From NCBI GenBank assembly GCA_003552625.1, contig PUNM01000068.1, positions 1 to 56,664 on the forward strand: a stretch of DNA of 56,664 bases. Direction: 5' to 3'. The stretch comes from Ectothiorhodospiraceae bacterium. GTDB taxonomy: Bacteria > Pseudomonadota > Gammaproteobacteria > Nitrococcales > Halorhodospiraceae. The position numbers were made by a program, and so were the translations under genes. Within the stretch, counting starts at the first letter, position 1; every line of letters starts with the position of its first letter. Below are positions 6,582-16,051 of this stretch, in pieces. The notes below the pieces were generated by a model. That model was given only the letters and a program-made list of their open reading frames with translations, was not told the origin of the DNA and searched no databases.

Positions 6582-6752
6582 AACGCACCAGCTGAGGGCG
6601 CCAGACCTTTCGCCACGGTGAAGGCCTTCGGCGGTCCGGCGGGGCGGGGCGTTTTCCGCACAGGCCGTACGAAAGTACCGCGTAAGCCACTGAATGGTGG
6701 CGGGGTGATCGCAACGGACTGAGTTACCGGGACTTTATGAGTGGTGAGAATC

Positions 6753-8447
6753 ATGCTGCGGGTCGATCGAACCCTGGCGCTGGCCCTGACGCGATGGCAG
6801 CATCCCGCCGGCCAGCGCCGCTGGCTCGCCGTCGCCGTGATCGCCATCCTGATTGCCGGGGCTACACTCTTGGTCTGGCACACCGGCGGTATCCGGTACG
6901 CCTTCTCCCACATCATGTATCTACCCATACTGCTGGGGGCTGCGCTCTTCGGCGCTGTCGGCGGCATTGCCGCCGGACTGGCCGGCGGGCTGGCCCTTGG
7001 GCCGGGCATGCCCATCGACACCGCTACCGGCGAGATGCAGGAGCCGGTTAATTGGGTCTACCGTGCGGTTTTCTTCATGGTCGTCGGCGGGGTAGTGGGC
7101 ATGCTCGGCCAAGCCGTAGGACGCCTGCTCGGCGAGGATCCGGTTAGCGGAGCGCCAAGCCAGCAGCCACTGCGCCAGGAACTGGGGCGCAGCCTGGAGA
7201 CGTCGGTTCCCGGACAGGCTACGCCCCGCTTCTCCGTGTTGGTGGCGATCTTTGACAACTACTCCGAGCTGGTGAACACCTTTGGACCGGAGGTGGGGGT
7301 GCGGCTGATCCGCGGGGTGGTGGAGCGTCTCCGGTTTGCCTGCGCGGAGGATGCCGGGGTCTACCACCTGCACGGCGAACGGTTCGCGGTGGTCGTCGAG
7401 CGGGAACGGCTCGATGAGGTCCGTGCAGCTGTCCGCGCCCGAGCGATGGAACCGTTGGTCGCCGATGGGGTGCCGCTCTACGTCAATTTGACCTTTGGGC
7501 GAGCGGATCATCCGGAGCATGGCAGTAGCGCCGAGGAGCTGATTCAGCGCGCCACCATTGCTGCTGATCTGGCCAGTCGCCGGGGCGAGCGCGAGCGAGT
7601 CTACGATGTGGGCAGCGATCAGAACAGCCGCGAAAACCTGATTCTGCTCAGCGGCTTTCGGGGGGCGCTGAACGACGGTGAGTTGAGCCTCTACCATCAG
7701 CCAAAGTGGCACCTGGGGAGCGAGCAGGTCGTCGGCACCGAGGTGCTGCTGCGTTGGCAGCACCGGGAGCACGGTCTGTTGACCCCGGCACGTTTCATCC
7801 CGCAACTGGAGAACAGCCACCTGATCCACGAGCTGACGCCCTGGGTAGTCTCGGCCGCGCTGCGCGATCTCGGCGAACTACAGCGCGACGGCTACAACTG
7901 GCACGTGGCGCTGAACCTCTCCGCGCGCAATCTCAATGACGAGGGGCTGATCGAGGATCTGGGGCGGGCGCTCGCAGAGGCCGGCACCTCGCCGGAGCAG
8001 CTTGAGGTGGAGGTTACGGAGTCGGCGGTTCTCGCTGATCCGGAGCAGGCCCGCCGGGTGCTCGGGCGGCTGCGGGATTGGGGGGTGGGGGTAGCCATCG
8101 ACGACTTCGGCGCAGGGCAGACTTCGTTGGGGTATCTAAGCCGTCTTCCGGCGACAAGCCTCAAGATCGACCGTGCGCTGGTCCAGCAGCTGGCCGGGGC
8201 CTCATCCGACTGCCGGATCGTGGAGTCGGTGGCCGGCCTGGGCCGGCGGCTGGGGATGGAAGTGGTTGCCGAGGGCGTGGAGGATCGCACAACACTGGCA
8301 ATGGCGCGTGGTGCGGGGTGCGATATAGTCCAGGGATATGGCATCTGCCCGCCGCAGCCGCTGGAGACCATACGCCAGACCTTTGCCCCGGAGCGCCCGG
8401 CAAACATCCATCGCCGCTGCACTGAGGGGTCGCCCCGCCTGGTCTGA
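6753..8447 (+). CDS. Membrane-bound cyclic-di-GMP phosphodiesterase (EAL) with degenerate GGDEF
   Basis: This 564-aa inner-membrane protein has about four N-terminal membrane segments (residues 24-125), a GGDEF-like domain whose signature is degraded to HLHGERF (about 165-290), and an EAL domain (about 310-555). The EAL residues look functional: EVLLRW replaces EALLRW but keeps the metal-binding Glu. NLSARN, VEVTES, AIDDFGAGQTSLGYL, LKIDRAL and AEGVED are all present. It is predicted to hydrolyse c-di-GMP, with the GGDEF remnant serving as a sensor or GTP-binding module. ATG 6753 follows GGTGAG and is preferred over the GTG 12 bases upstream. Confidence 0.88.
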   Translation: MLRVDRTLALALTRWQHPAGQRRWLAVAVIAILIAGATLLVWHTGGIRYAFSHIMYLPILLGAALFGAVGGIAAGLAGGLALGPGMPIDTATGEMQEPVNWVYRAVFFMVVGGVVGMLGQAVGRLLGEDPVSGAPSQQPLRQELGRSLETSVPGQATPRFSVLVAIFDNYSELVNTFGPEVGVRLIRGVVERLRFACAEDAGVYHLHGERFAVVVERERLDEVRAAVRARAMEPLVADGVPLYVNLTFGRADHPEHGSSAEELIQRATIAADLASRRGERERVYDVGSDQNSRENLILLSGFRGALNDGELSLYHQPKWHLGSEQVVGTEVLLRWQHREHGLLTPARFIPQLENSHLIHELTPWVVSAALRDLGELQRDGYNWHVALNLSARNLNDEGLIEDLGRALAEAGTSPEQLEVEVTESAVLADPEQARRVLGRLRDWGVGVAIDDFGAGQTSLGYLSRLPATSLKIDRALVQQLAGASSDCRIVESVAGLGRRLGMEVVAEGVEDRTTLAMARGAGCDIVQGYGICPPQPLETIRQTFAPERPANIHRRCTEGSPRLV

Positions 8448-8586
8448 CCGGCTGTGGGGAGGGGCACGGCCTCGCTTCCTGCATAGTCTGTTTACAGGGC
8501 GATGGGGAACCCGACTCGCTAGCGCGGTCCACGGTCCGTGGCCCCTTGCGCTCCGGGGTGCCGGAGCTGAGTGCGATATCGCGCGT

Positions 8587-8592
8587 TATACT
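8587..8592 (+). promoter_or_regulatory. Possible -10 element (TATACT) for the lpoB operon
   Basis: TATACT is a good -10 hexamer about 37 bp before the lpoB start. No clear -35 sequence is present at the right distance, so the call is tentative. A short CCACGG-T-CCGTGG inverted repeat lies upstream at 8529-8541. Confidence 0.3.
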
Positions 8593-8628
8593 GTCCGGCG
8601 GGCGTGGTCTCCTTTGAGGCGAGGGGTT

Positions 8629-9228
8629 ATGAGGGCGTGGATTCGCGCAATTCTGGTGCTGCTGGCCGTGGCAGGCGTGGCGGCTTGTGGCCACTCGGTG
8701 GAGCGGATCGACCGGGATGCGGAGCACGATCTCTCCGGGCGTTGGAATGACCAGGACTCGCGTTTGGTCGCGGAGGAGATGATCGCCGACGCACTGGATC
8801 GTCCATGGCTAAGGGATTTCCGCCGCGAGGAGGGCAAGCGGCCCACCGTCATCGTGGGGGGTGTGCGCAATCTCAGTCACGAGCATCTCAATACCCGCAC
8901 GTTTGTCAACGATATCCAGCGGGAGTTGATTAACTCCGGCCAGGTGGACTTCGTCGCCGATGCCGATCAGCGCGAGCGAATCCGCGACGAGCGCCGCGAC
9001 CAGGATCTGCATGCCAGCGAGGAAACCCGCAAGGCGATGGGGGAAGAGCTGGGCGCCGACTTCATGCTGCTCGGCTCGGTAAACTCCATCATCGACCAGG
9101 AAGGGCGGCGGCAGGTCCGCTACTACCAGGTCGATATGGAGCTGATCAGCCTGGCGGACAACCGCAAGGTCTGGATTGGCAACAAGGAGATCCGCAAGCT
9201 CGTGCGCTCGGCTTCGGCACGGCCCTGA
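8629..9228 (+). CDS. lpoB: LpoB-like lipoprotein activator of penicillin-binding protein
   Basis: This 199-aa outer-membrane lipoprotein has an N-terminal hydrophobic signal ending in a VAAC lipobox at about residue 20. The globular part contains the LpoB-type pattern, with RPTVIVGGVRNLSHEHLNT, a LGADFMLLGSVNSI strand, a YYQVDMELISL stretch and VWIGNKEIRKL. In enterobacteria LpoB reaches through peptidoglycan to stimulate PBP1B. Start ATG 8629 follows GGCGAGGGG; a longer upstream frame lacks signal-peptide character. It heads a three-gene lipoprotein set whose order (LpoB, COG3014, LPP20) recurs in gammaproteobacteria. Confidence 0.85.
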   Translation: MRAWIRAILVLLAVAGVAACGHSVERIDRDAEHDLSGRWNDQDSRLVAEEMIADALDRPWLRDFRREEGKRPTVIVGGVRNLSHEHLNTRTFVNDIQRELINSGQVDFVADADQRERIRDERRDQDLHASEETRKAMGEELGADFMLLGSVNSIIDQEGRRQVRYYQVDMELISLADNRKVWIGNKEIRKLVRSASARP

Positions 9229-9241
9229 CCGGGGAGCTGGC

Positions 9242-10567
9242 GTGAATCGCGCCTTGAGCAGGTCCGCTTGGGCGCTGGTGTTCGCGGCGTTTCTCGCCGG
9301 GTGCAGTACCTACGGCGACCGGATGGCACCGGTGGAGGCGGCGGTCGATGAGGGCAACCCGGGCCGGGCGGTGGAATTGCTCGATGCAGACCCCGGGGGG
9401 CCGGGGGACCGCGTGGTGGATCTGCTCAATCGCGGCGCGCTGTTGCGCATGGCCGGGGAATACGAGGCCAGCAACCGGGCCCTGGAGTCAGCCTACGACG
9501 CCATGGCCGAGGTGGATCCGCTGAGCGTTTCCGAGAGCATCGGCAGCCTGATGGTGGGCGAGACAGTGTTCGCTTACGCCGGCGAGCCCCATGAGCGGGT
9601 TCTGCTGCACTTGCTCATGGCGTTTAATTATCTGGATCTCGGCGATGCCGATGCAGCCCGGGTGGAGGCCTTGCGGGTGGACCTGCGCCTGCAGCGCTTG
9701 GCGGCGGAACAGGGCCGCTCGGTCTACCGGCAGGATCCCTTTGCGCGTTACCTGAGCGGGCTGATCTTCGAGCATCTGGGGGAACCGGACCAGGCCCTGG
9801 TGGCGTACCGCCAGGCTTTCGAGGCCTACCGGGAGCAGAGTGAGCGCCTGGGCGTTGCCGTACCCGGCTCGTTGCAGAAGGACTTGTTGCGGCTGGCGGA
9901 TCAGCTCGGGCTCGACGACGATCGGGTCGAGTGGCAGGACGCATTCGGGCTGGAGCAGTGGCCGGATCCGGCCGAGCATGGCGACAAAGCGCATGCTGTC
10001 ATGATTGCCGGGGTGGGCCTGGCGCCGCGTAAAGGCGAGCAGGGGTTCATGGTCCAGGACCACCGCGGGCGCGTTCACAGTGTGGCGTTGCCCTACTACG
10101 AGTCGCGCCAGAGGGTTGTCGGCGGTTTCCGGCTCATCGCCGAGGCGGACTCGGCGACGGCGGAGCCCGTTCACGATCTGGACGCCCTGGCCCGCATTCT
10201 CCTCAATGAGCAGCAGGGTGCGCTCGCCGCCAGGGCATTGGGTCGGCTGTTGGTACAGAAGGAGATGATCGATCAGGCCCGCGAGGCCAGCCCCATAGCG
10301 GGGCTCGCCATGAATGTCTTTACGGTGGCTGTGGATCGGGCCGATACACGCACCTGGGGGATGCTTCCGGCGCAGTACTACATGGCCCGGATCAGTTTGC
10401 CACCCGGTGAGCATCGCCTCGCGCTGGTCTACGAGGGGCGCTCAGGCCGGCCGCTGACCCGCGTGGACCTGGGCACGGTGGAACTCAAGGCTGGGGCGTA
10501 TCACTTTCTTTTCGATCGCTGGGTATCGCCGCGCGGTGGCTCGGTTACCCGCAGGGGGGAGCCGTGA
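9242..10567 (+). CDS. COG3014-family lipoprotein with TPR-like repeats
   Basis: This 441-aa lipoprotein is predicted to be anchored by the Cys of FLAGCSTYGDR near residue 20. The N-terminal half has helical pairs of TPR/Sel1 flavour (for example RVVDLLNRGALLRMAGEYEASNRALESAY and HLGEPDQALVAYRQAFEAY). The C-terminal half is beta-rich. It matches the COG3014 family found beside lpoB; the function is not established, but cell-wall synthesis support is the contextual guess. GTG 9242 with GGGGAG at a good distance is preferred over the upstream start, which overlaps lpoB. Its stop overlaps the next gene's GTG. Confidence 0.8.
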   Translation: MNRALSRSAWALVFAAFLAGCSTYGDRMAPVEAAVDEGNPGRAVELLDADPGGPGDRVVDLLNRGALLRMAGEYEASNRALESAYDAMAEVDPLSVSESIGSLMVGETVFAYAGEPHERVLLHLLMAFNYLDLGDADAARVEALRVDLRLQRLAAEQGRSVYRQDPFARYLSGLIFEHLGEPDQALVAYRQAFEAYREQSERLGVAVPGSLQKDLLRLADQLGLDDDRVEWQDAFGLEQWPDPAEHGDKAHAVMIAGVGLAPRKGEQGFMVQDHRGRVHSVALPYYESRQRVVGGFRLIAEADSATAEPVHDLDALARILLNEQQGALAARALGRLLVQKEMIDQAREASPIAGLAMNVFTVAVDRADTRTWGMLPAQYYMARISLPPGEHRLALVYEGRSGRPLTRVDLGTVELKAGAYHFLFDRWVSPRGGSVTRRGEP

Positions 10568-11553
10568 GAGGCCTCGCCGGAATCCTCCTGGTATGGGCGT
10601 TTTTTCTCGCCGGGTGTGCGGGCAGCAGCGCCCAGCCGGCCAACGCGCCGGAATGGGTGGAAGGGGGTGAGCCGGCCACTTATCCCCGCGCGCGCTATCT
10701 AAGCGCGGTGGGAACGGCCGATAGCCAGGACGCAGCCAAGGATCGGGCCCGGGCGGAGCTGGCGCGTGCCTTCGAGGTTCATGTGGTGGCTACGGCACAG
10801 CAGGAGGAGCGGCTGGCATTCGGGGAGGGAGGGAACCGGTATGAAGCCCACCTGGGCCAGCAGGTCGTGACCCGGACGACGGCCACCTTGCGTGGCGTCG
10901 AGATTGGCGAGACCTGGCGGGAGCCCGAGACGGGCCGGTACCACGTTCTAGTGGTGCTGAACCGGCAACGGGCGGCCAGCGCGTTACGCGAGAGCATGGC
11001 GGGTCTGGATGTTGCGACCAGCCACTATCTGCGTCAGGCGGACGCTGCCGATGACTCGCTGGAGGCGGTAGCGGCCCTGGCCCGCGGCCTGGAGGCGCAG
11101 CGCCAGCGGACCGAGGAACAGAAGGCCCTGCGCGTCCTTACGGGCGCTGGTGTGCAGGTGCGGCATGAGCTGGCGGTACTTCAGGCGCGGTTGGCTGCCG
11201 AGGCCGCGGCGATCCCGTTTCGGATCGAAGCGCGGGGCGACCACGGCGATCGGGTGGCGCAGATGCTTCAGGCGGCAGTTGCCGACGCTGGTTTCCGTCT
11301 GGGTGGAAACGACGGGGGCTATCGCCTGGAAGCCGTTCTTGAGCTTGAGGATCTGGGGGAGCGGGATGGGTGGTACTGGCAGCGCGGTGGACTGACCTTG
11401 CGCCTGCTCGACGGTTCAGGTGAGGCCCGTGGTGAAAACCGTTGGCCGGTTCGAGGAGCGGCCACGGATCGTGCAACGGCGGAGCGTCGCGCGCTGGAGC
11501 AGGTTTCCGATCGGCTCGGCGAAGATCTGCGCGGCTGGATCATCAGCCTCTAA
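10564..11553 (+). CDS. LPP20-family lipoprotein
   Basis: This 329-aa protein has a lipoprotein signal (VWAFFLAGCAGSS, lipid-bearing Cys near residue 19). An LPP20-like region follows: EWVEGG, then RYLSAVGTADSQDAAKDRARAELARAFEV, the characteristic alanine-rich helix. The rest is predicted to be mixed alpha/beta with a repeat of the same fold near the C-terminus (TDRATAERRALEQVSDRLGEDL). The GTG start overlaps the preceding stop (GTGA), so it is translationally coupled as the third gene of the lpoB operon. Its molecular role is unknown. It ends 10 bp from the convergent amidotransferase gene. Confidence 0.82.
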   Translation: MRGLAGILLVWAFFLAGCAGSSAQPANAPEWVEGGEPATYPRARYLSAVGTADSQDAAKDRARAELARAFEVHVVATAQQEERLAFGEGGNRYEAHLGQQVVTRTTATLRGVEIGETWREPETGRYHVLVVLNRQRAASALRESMAGLDVATSHYLRQADAADDSLEAVAALARGLEAQRQRTEEQKALRVLTGAGVQVRHELAVLQARLAAEAAAIPFRIEARGDHGDRVAQMLQAAVADAGFRLGGNDGGYRLEAVLELEDLGERDGWYWQRGGLTLRLLDGSGEARGENRWPVRGAATDRATAERRALEQVSDRLGEDLRGWIISL

Positions 11554-11563
11554 GTTCTTCACA

Positions 11564-12370
11564 TCAAGCGGGATTGCTGTGGGCGAAAACCGGGATGTCG
11601 GCGTGCTCCCTCCGCACCACTTCGCCTTGCTTCCAGATGCGCCACTCGCCCGGGGCGAAGCGCTCCCAGTGCTCATCGCAGGTCAGCGGGTCCGTGGCAA
11701 TCACGCTGACTACGTCATTGGGGGTTGTTTCTGCTTCGAAGTCCACCGTGATATCGGCATCGCGCAGTCGTGCCGGTCCGAAGGGTGCGCGGCGGGTGAT
11801 CGTCGCCATCCGGGTAGAGCAGAACGTGAAGAGCCAATCTCCGTTGCTGATCAGCAGGTTGCAGACCCCCATCCGGGCGTATTCACTGGCTGCGTGAGCG
11901 ATCTCCGCGTGCAGGTCGGCCTCATGGCTTTGCGCGGTATGCCGTGCTCGCAGCCGGTTGAGCAGGTCGCAGAAGAGGTGCTCGCTGTCGGTGTCGCCGA
12001 CGGGCTGGTAGACCCCGGGGCGAGCCTTGAAGCCGCCAATCTGCCCGTTATGCGCGAAGCACCAGTATTGCCCCCAGAGTTCTCGGATGAAGGGGTGGGT
12101 GTTTTCCAGCGCAACGCGGCCCACGTTCGCCTGCCGGATGTGGCAAAGTGCGACTTCGCTCTTAATCGGGTGGGTCTCCACCACCTCGGCGATGCGGGAG
12201 TGGGCGCTGGCGGAGGGATCGTGGAAGACACGGACACCGCGCCCTTCGTAGAAGGCGATGCCCCAGCCATCCCCGTGGGGACCGCAGGCGCCGCCGCGAC
12301 GCCGGAGCCCGGCGAAGCTGAAGCAAAGGTCGGTCGGGGTGTTGGCGCTCATCCCCAATAGCTCGCACAT
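11564..12370 (-). CDS. Class II glutamine amidotransferase, YafJ type
   Basis: This 268-aa Ntn-type amidotransferase domain protein begins MCELLGM, placing the catalytic Cys at position 2 once Met is removed. HGDGWGIAFYEGRGVRVF, CHIRQANVG and FAHNGQIGGF, which complete the glutaminase pocket, are present. There is no second synthetase domain, so it is a stand-alone protein like E. coli YafJ and YerM-type relatives; the acceptor substrate is unknown. The open frame extends 115 codons upstream, but only ATG 12370 gives the N-terminal Cys, so that start is fixed by chemistry. Confidence 0.9.
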   Translation of the reverse strand: MCELLGMSANTPTDLCFSFAGLRRRGGACGPHGDGWGIAFYEGRGVRVFHDPSASAHSRIAEVVETHPIKSEVALCHIRQANVGRVALENTHPFIRELWGQYWCFAHNGQIGGFKARPGVYQPVGDTDSEHLFCDLLNRLRARHTAQSHEADLHAEIAHAASEYARMGVCNLLISNGDWLFTFCSTRMATITRRAPFGPARLRDADITVDFEAETTPNDVVSVIATDPLTCDEHWERFAPGEWRIWKQGEVVRREHADIPVFAHSNPA

Positions 12371-12563
12371 GGGCTGGGGCTGTCTCCGTCGGCTCGCTGT
12401 GTGCGTCCGGTTACTATACGACGCTGCACCAGGCAGGTTGTAGACGTTCCCCGCCCCTTGACGTAGCGGGGCGCAGGCGAGACGCTGAAGGCCACTCAAG
12501 GGAGGTGCGCAGCCGGCTCGCACGGCGAGAGGCGAAACCGACCGAAAAACGGAGGGATCATCG

Positions 12564-12734
12564 ATGTTCGGATGCATGGTGAACGCGCAGAAGCAGCATT
12601 TCCGTGATCTGGATGCGCAGGAGGAGCGCGCGCACTCCGCTGCGGATACCGAAGAAAACCGCGATGAGTCCGTTACGGAGAGCGCAGTGGCTCCGGCGGA
12701 GGAGCGGGCGGCCAAGGGCGACGACCAAGCCTAG
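12564..12734 (+). CDS. Small acidic hypothetical protein (56 aa)
   Basis: ATG 12564 lies 7 bases after a good GGAGGG ribosome site. The product starts MFGCMVNAQKQHFRD and then becomes very acidic and Ala-rich, ending KGDDQA. It has no membrane segment and no recognisable domain. The strong ribosome site and halophile-type composition support a real gene. It is transcribed away from the amidotransferase gene. Confidence 0.5.
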   Translation: MFGCMVNAQKQHFRDLDAQEERAHSAADTEENRDESVTESAVAPAEERAAKGDDQA

Positions 12735-12787
12735 CGCTGCCGGATCCAGCCCCGCCGGTTCCTGCAATCGGTGGGGCCAACCGGCCC

Positions 12788-13123
12788 TTAGCGGTGCGCC
12801 TGGTCCCTGGGGTCGCCGGATCCGCCAGCCGGCATCTCACGAAACTCCGGAGAAACGGCCGGAATCTCCTCCACCTCGTCCGGGGTCAGTTGGTCCACGT
12901 CCCCCCAGGGCGGTGGCCCCTGTGGGCGCCACTCGGCAACGTGCTCAATGACCGTCGGCCGCACGTCAGCCACGAAGCTCGAGATGTTCGCCTCGTGGAT
13001 TTGCGGGGTGTGCAGCGCCATGATCAGCGCCGCGATCGCCAGGGGAGCGAGGCCCAGCCCGATTCCGCCCGTACGTGCCTCTGCCCCGATCGGGTTCAGC
13101 AACGGCTCTTGATCTGCATACAT
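12788..13123 (-). CDS. Small single-pass membrane protein, hypothetical
   Basis: This 111-aa protein has one likely membrane helix (GIGLGLAPLAIAALIMAL, about residues 20-38) followed by a hydrophilic, Pro- and Glu-rich tail (WRPQGPPPWGDVDQL...). A GGAGG-like site lies upstream of its ATG on the minus strand. I do not recognise a family. It is downstream of nothing obvious and separate from the FecR gene. Confidence 0.45.
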   Translation of the reverse strand: MYADQEPLLNPIGAEARTGGIGLGLAPLAIAALIMALHTPQIHEANISSFVADVRPTVIEHVAEWRPQGPPPWGDVDQLTPDEVEEIPAVSPEFREMPAGGSGDPRDQAHR

Positions 13124-13261
13124 GGCGGACGACCCTCAGGATGGACACCTCCCCCTATACAACAGGAAATGGCGCCCCACGTCTACACGTTTACGATCAG
13201 GTAGTCCACGCAACCCCGTCCATGTGCGGTGGAGCCACGCGGAAGGGGGGCTGCCGAGCCG

Positions 13262-16036
13262 TCACTCCTGCTCCAGGTAGAGCACCCCACGACTCTCAAA
13301 CCCTTCTTCGGAGTAGATCGCCTCGAGTTCCTCAAGTGCGCCCGTCCATTCGATGGGGTCGTTGCCCACAAAGTCGCTCTCACGACTCTGTAGCGTAAAA
13401 GTTGCACCGGCACTGGTATCCTGAAGAGCGTCCGCATCGCCGAAGAGCGCGATACTCATGTTCGCCCGAGCTGGCAAAGCCACGGCCTCCTCTTCCACCG
13501 TCAGCGTCAGTCCCTCTTCAAAGTTAGTACCCGCGAGATGTAGGAGCCCCCGTTCAGCATCCAAGTGGAAATCGTCGACACCGAACGTGCCGTTGTCGAG
13601 GTTCCCGGAAGAATAAAGGGGCACATCCCATTCCTTCGTGATCGTGTCGTCCACGACGTAAGTGTCCGACAGTTTTTGGGTGAACCCGAGGGTGGCTACT
13701 TTGGCCATTTCGTCGGTCGTGTCAGCCTCAAGCCTCAGGTCCGCAATCGCTTCGCCTAAGGCATCACCCTCGAGCAAGTCGTCTTTGCCGCCGAGACTGG
13801 ACGCTGCAATGCCGTCACTGACGGCGAAGGTGACTGATTCATCGAGTTCATCGAGGAATTGCTGGTATCCACCCTCGAACTGCTCACCGTGGACCCAGAA
13901 AAACGGCAAGTCCACGTGCTGGTACTCCTCCTCAAAGAAAGCTTGGCTGTGGACCAGGCGACCGTCCTCCTCACGTCCCCACGCCCCCCAGTAGGTTGTG
14001 CCATCGTCGCCAGCTGCTAGAAGGTCATCACGCTCAGAGCGCTCCAGACGGTCCCGGATAAGGTCTCGATCTTCTAGTGGATATCCGAAGATGAAGTTCG
14101 GGTCGTCCGGGCCCGTGCCTTCCTCGATTCGCGCCCCTCGCGGCATGCTGGAAAAGAAGGGTTCTGACTCGTCCACCGATATCGGGAAGGGCCATGTTGT
14201 TAATGCTTGAACGTCGCCCTTGATCTCGGCGTCGATGGGCTCGTAGTCCTCCGGTAATTCATCCGAGGGCATTTCGCCGTCGCCAGGTCGAAGAAAACGC
14301 TCGTCGGGTTCGAGGTCCGGCTGCTCGGACTCGATCAGATAGAGCGAGCCGTGGAGCCGCGGGCCTGCGATGTCCGGGGATGCTCCGTCCTGGGACTCCG
14401 GCAAATCCTCGGTCTCCAGCCAGAGGTTGGACCCAGCTGTGACCTCCTCCGGAGAGCCGAAGAGTTGAAGTTGAAGTTCACCATTTAGGTTGTCTGAGCG
14501 ATAGCCTCCGTCCTCCATGGAACCGCAGTCCTCGCAGAGGAGTGCGTACTGTCCGGACACCGTATGCAGGGTGACGGTCGGCGCGTCTTCGGTTGCGAAC
14601 TCGAACTCGCCGAAGTTCGCACTCCAGAGTTCGTGCAGCGCGTCGTCGTCGGAGCTGCGCTCAGCGAGGAATTCGGCGTCGCCGCCTATGCCGGGCTCGG
14701 CGCTGTGCAGCGAGACGGCGAGCAGGGTCTCGTTTTCGTACTGACCGAGGCCATAGGCCCCGTCCGCGTTGAAGAGGTAATCGGTGGTCGCCGTGAGGGC
14801 TCCGTCCTCCGCGACGAAATCGATGGTTGTGTCGCTGGAGAGGCGCTGCTCAATGGCGGGGAGAAAGTCTTCAGCGGGGTCGGTCCGCAGCCCATGGATC
14901 CATCCGACGAGTTCATTGCGGAATGAATCGTCTTCAGGTGGGCGCCAAAAGCCCCAGGAAGCGGCATCGGACTCGTCCGATTCGCCCTGACCAAGCAATT
15001 CCGCCGAGAGATCGTCTGGCGAGAACTCTCTTTCCCCATCATTCAGCGAAAACGTGTAGGTGAGCTCGCCCTCTTCATTCCGGTCCACCGTTGCCGGAAT
15101 GAGGCGGGCCTTCGGGCGGTCGTCGTTCGTGAGAGCCACGATCCCACCGGCATACTCCGCATCACGCTCGGAACGGTCCCGCGTCCGCGCGGCGCGGTCG
15201 CTGACCTCGTCGGAGAGGTCCTCACTTTCGGCGCTGGTCTCATCGGAGGGGGCAGGTTCCGTCTCCGGCTCGCGCTCCTCGTCGTCGGCGGGCTCCGTCT
15301 CCTCTTCCGTGTCTTCTTCCGGTGCGTCTTCCTCGTCCTCGTCTTCCGCGGGGTCGTCCGTGTCGTCTTCATCCTCCCCGTCGTCGGTCGCATCGATGCG
15401 GGCCAGTTCGGTGGGACGTTCGGGGAGGGTCTCCGGGGCCGTGTCGGCGTCCGGGATGCGGTAGTAGTCGTCGGGCTGATCGTCACCGACCTCCGCCCGC
15501 TGCGGGTCAGCGCCGAGGTTCTCGGCCCAGCCACGCCCCTGCGGTGTGCCCCCCACGGTGCCGAACTGCTCGTCGTGGACGATATCGGAGGTTGTGCCGC
15601 GCACCCCGATGACGGCGACCGGCGTCTCGATGGAGTAGTCGTCCTCGCCACTGATTGCGCCGCTGACGGCGCGCAATCCGCCCTCGAGCAGGGATTTGCG
15701 GCTTTCGCCTTCCTGACTTTCCGGGTCGAATTCGTAGGCCTCAAAACTCAGCCGGGTCTCGGCGTCGAGGCTCAGTGTCTGGTCATCGTCGAGGCGCAGC
15801 TGGGCCCGGCTATTGCTTCCGGTGGTGATCGTGTCCCCGACCTGGATCGAATCCCGGCGGTTCAGCGGCTCCCGGGTCTCGTCGCGCTCGACGGTGACAT
15901 CCCCGCGCGTGGCCAGGACAAGCCCGATCTCATCACCCGCCGCGAGCACCGCCAGCGGTGAGGCAAAGGCCCCCAGGCCGATCGCAGCACCGATCAGTCG
16001 CGGGCGAAGCAGGGGGGTACGGCCGGGGCGAGACAT
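13262..16036 (-). CDS. Large exported FecR-domain protein with acidic linker
   Basis: This 924-aa protein has a signal peptide (cleaved near residue 33, after AVLAAGD). A FecR domain (about 35-150) contains VTVERDETREPLNRRDSIQVGDTITTGSNSRAQLRLDD-type sequence, and GVRGTTSDIV marks its usual end. An extremely Asp/Glu-rich linker spans about 210-290. The remaining 600 residues (about 310-924) are beta-rich and match nothing I recognise; they mention neither TPR nor barrel patterns. Exported FecR-domain proteins often carry beta-rich adhesin or sensor modules. It is the last gene of the operon that begins with the CHASE2 cyclase, 15 bp after the barrel gene. Confidence 0.8.
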   Translation of the reverse strand: MSRPGRTPLLRPRLIGAAIGLGAFASPLAVLAAGDEIGLVLATRGDVTVERDETREPLNRRDSIQVGDTITTGSNSRAQLRLDDDQTLSLDAETRLSFEAYEFDPESQEGESRKSLLEGGLRAVSGAISGEDDYSIETPVAVIGVRGTTSDIVHDEQFGTVGGTPQGRGWAENLGADPQRAEVGDDQPDDYYRIPDADTAPETLPERPTELARIDATDDGEDEDDTDDPAEDEDEEDAPEEDTEEETEPADDEEREPETEPAPSDETSAESEDLSDEVSDRAARTRDRSERDAEYAGGIVALTNDDRPKARLIPATVDRNEEGELTYTFSLNDGEREFSPDDLSAELLGQGESDESDAASWGFWRPPEDDSFRNELVGWIHGLRTDPAEDFLPAIEQRLSSDTTIDFVAEDGALTATTDYLFNADGAYGLGQYENETLLAVSLHSAEPGIGGDAEFLAERSSDDDALHELWSANFGEFEFATEDAPTVTLHTVSGQYALLCEDCGSMEDGGYRSDNLNGELQLQLFGSPEEVTAGSNLWLETEDLPESQDGASPDIAGPRLHGSLYLIESEQPDLEPDERFLRPGDGEMPSDELPEDYEPIDAEIKGDVQALTTWPFPISVDESEPFFSSMPRGARIEEGTGPDDPNFIFGYPLEDRDLIRDRLERSERDDLLAAGDDGTTYWGAWGREEDGRLVHSQAFFEEEYQHVDLPFFWVHGEQFEGGYQQFLDELDESVTFAVSDGIAASSLGGKDDLLEGDALGEAIADLRLEADTTDEMAKVATLGFTQKLSDTYVVDDTITKEWDVPLYSSGNLDNGTFGVDDFHLDAERGLLHLAGTNFEEGLTLTVEEEAVALPARANMSIALFGDADALQDTSAGATFTLQSRESDFVGNDPIEWTGALEELEAIYSEEGFESRGVLYLEQE

Positions 16037-16051
16037 GGACGCCTCCTGGGT

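Noticed and set aside
6582-6740. A cyclic-di-GMP riboswitch before the EAL gene
   Set aside because: The region lacks the conserved GEMM core and its GNRA tetraloop/receptor pattern.
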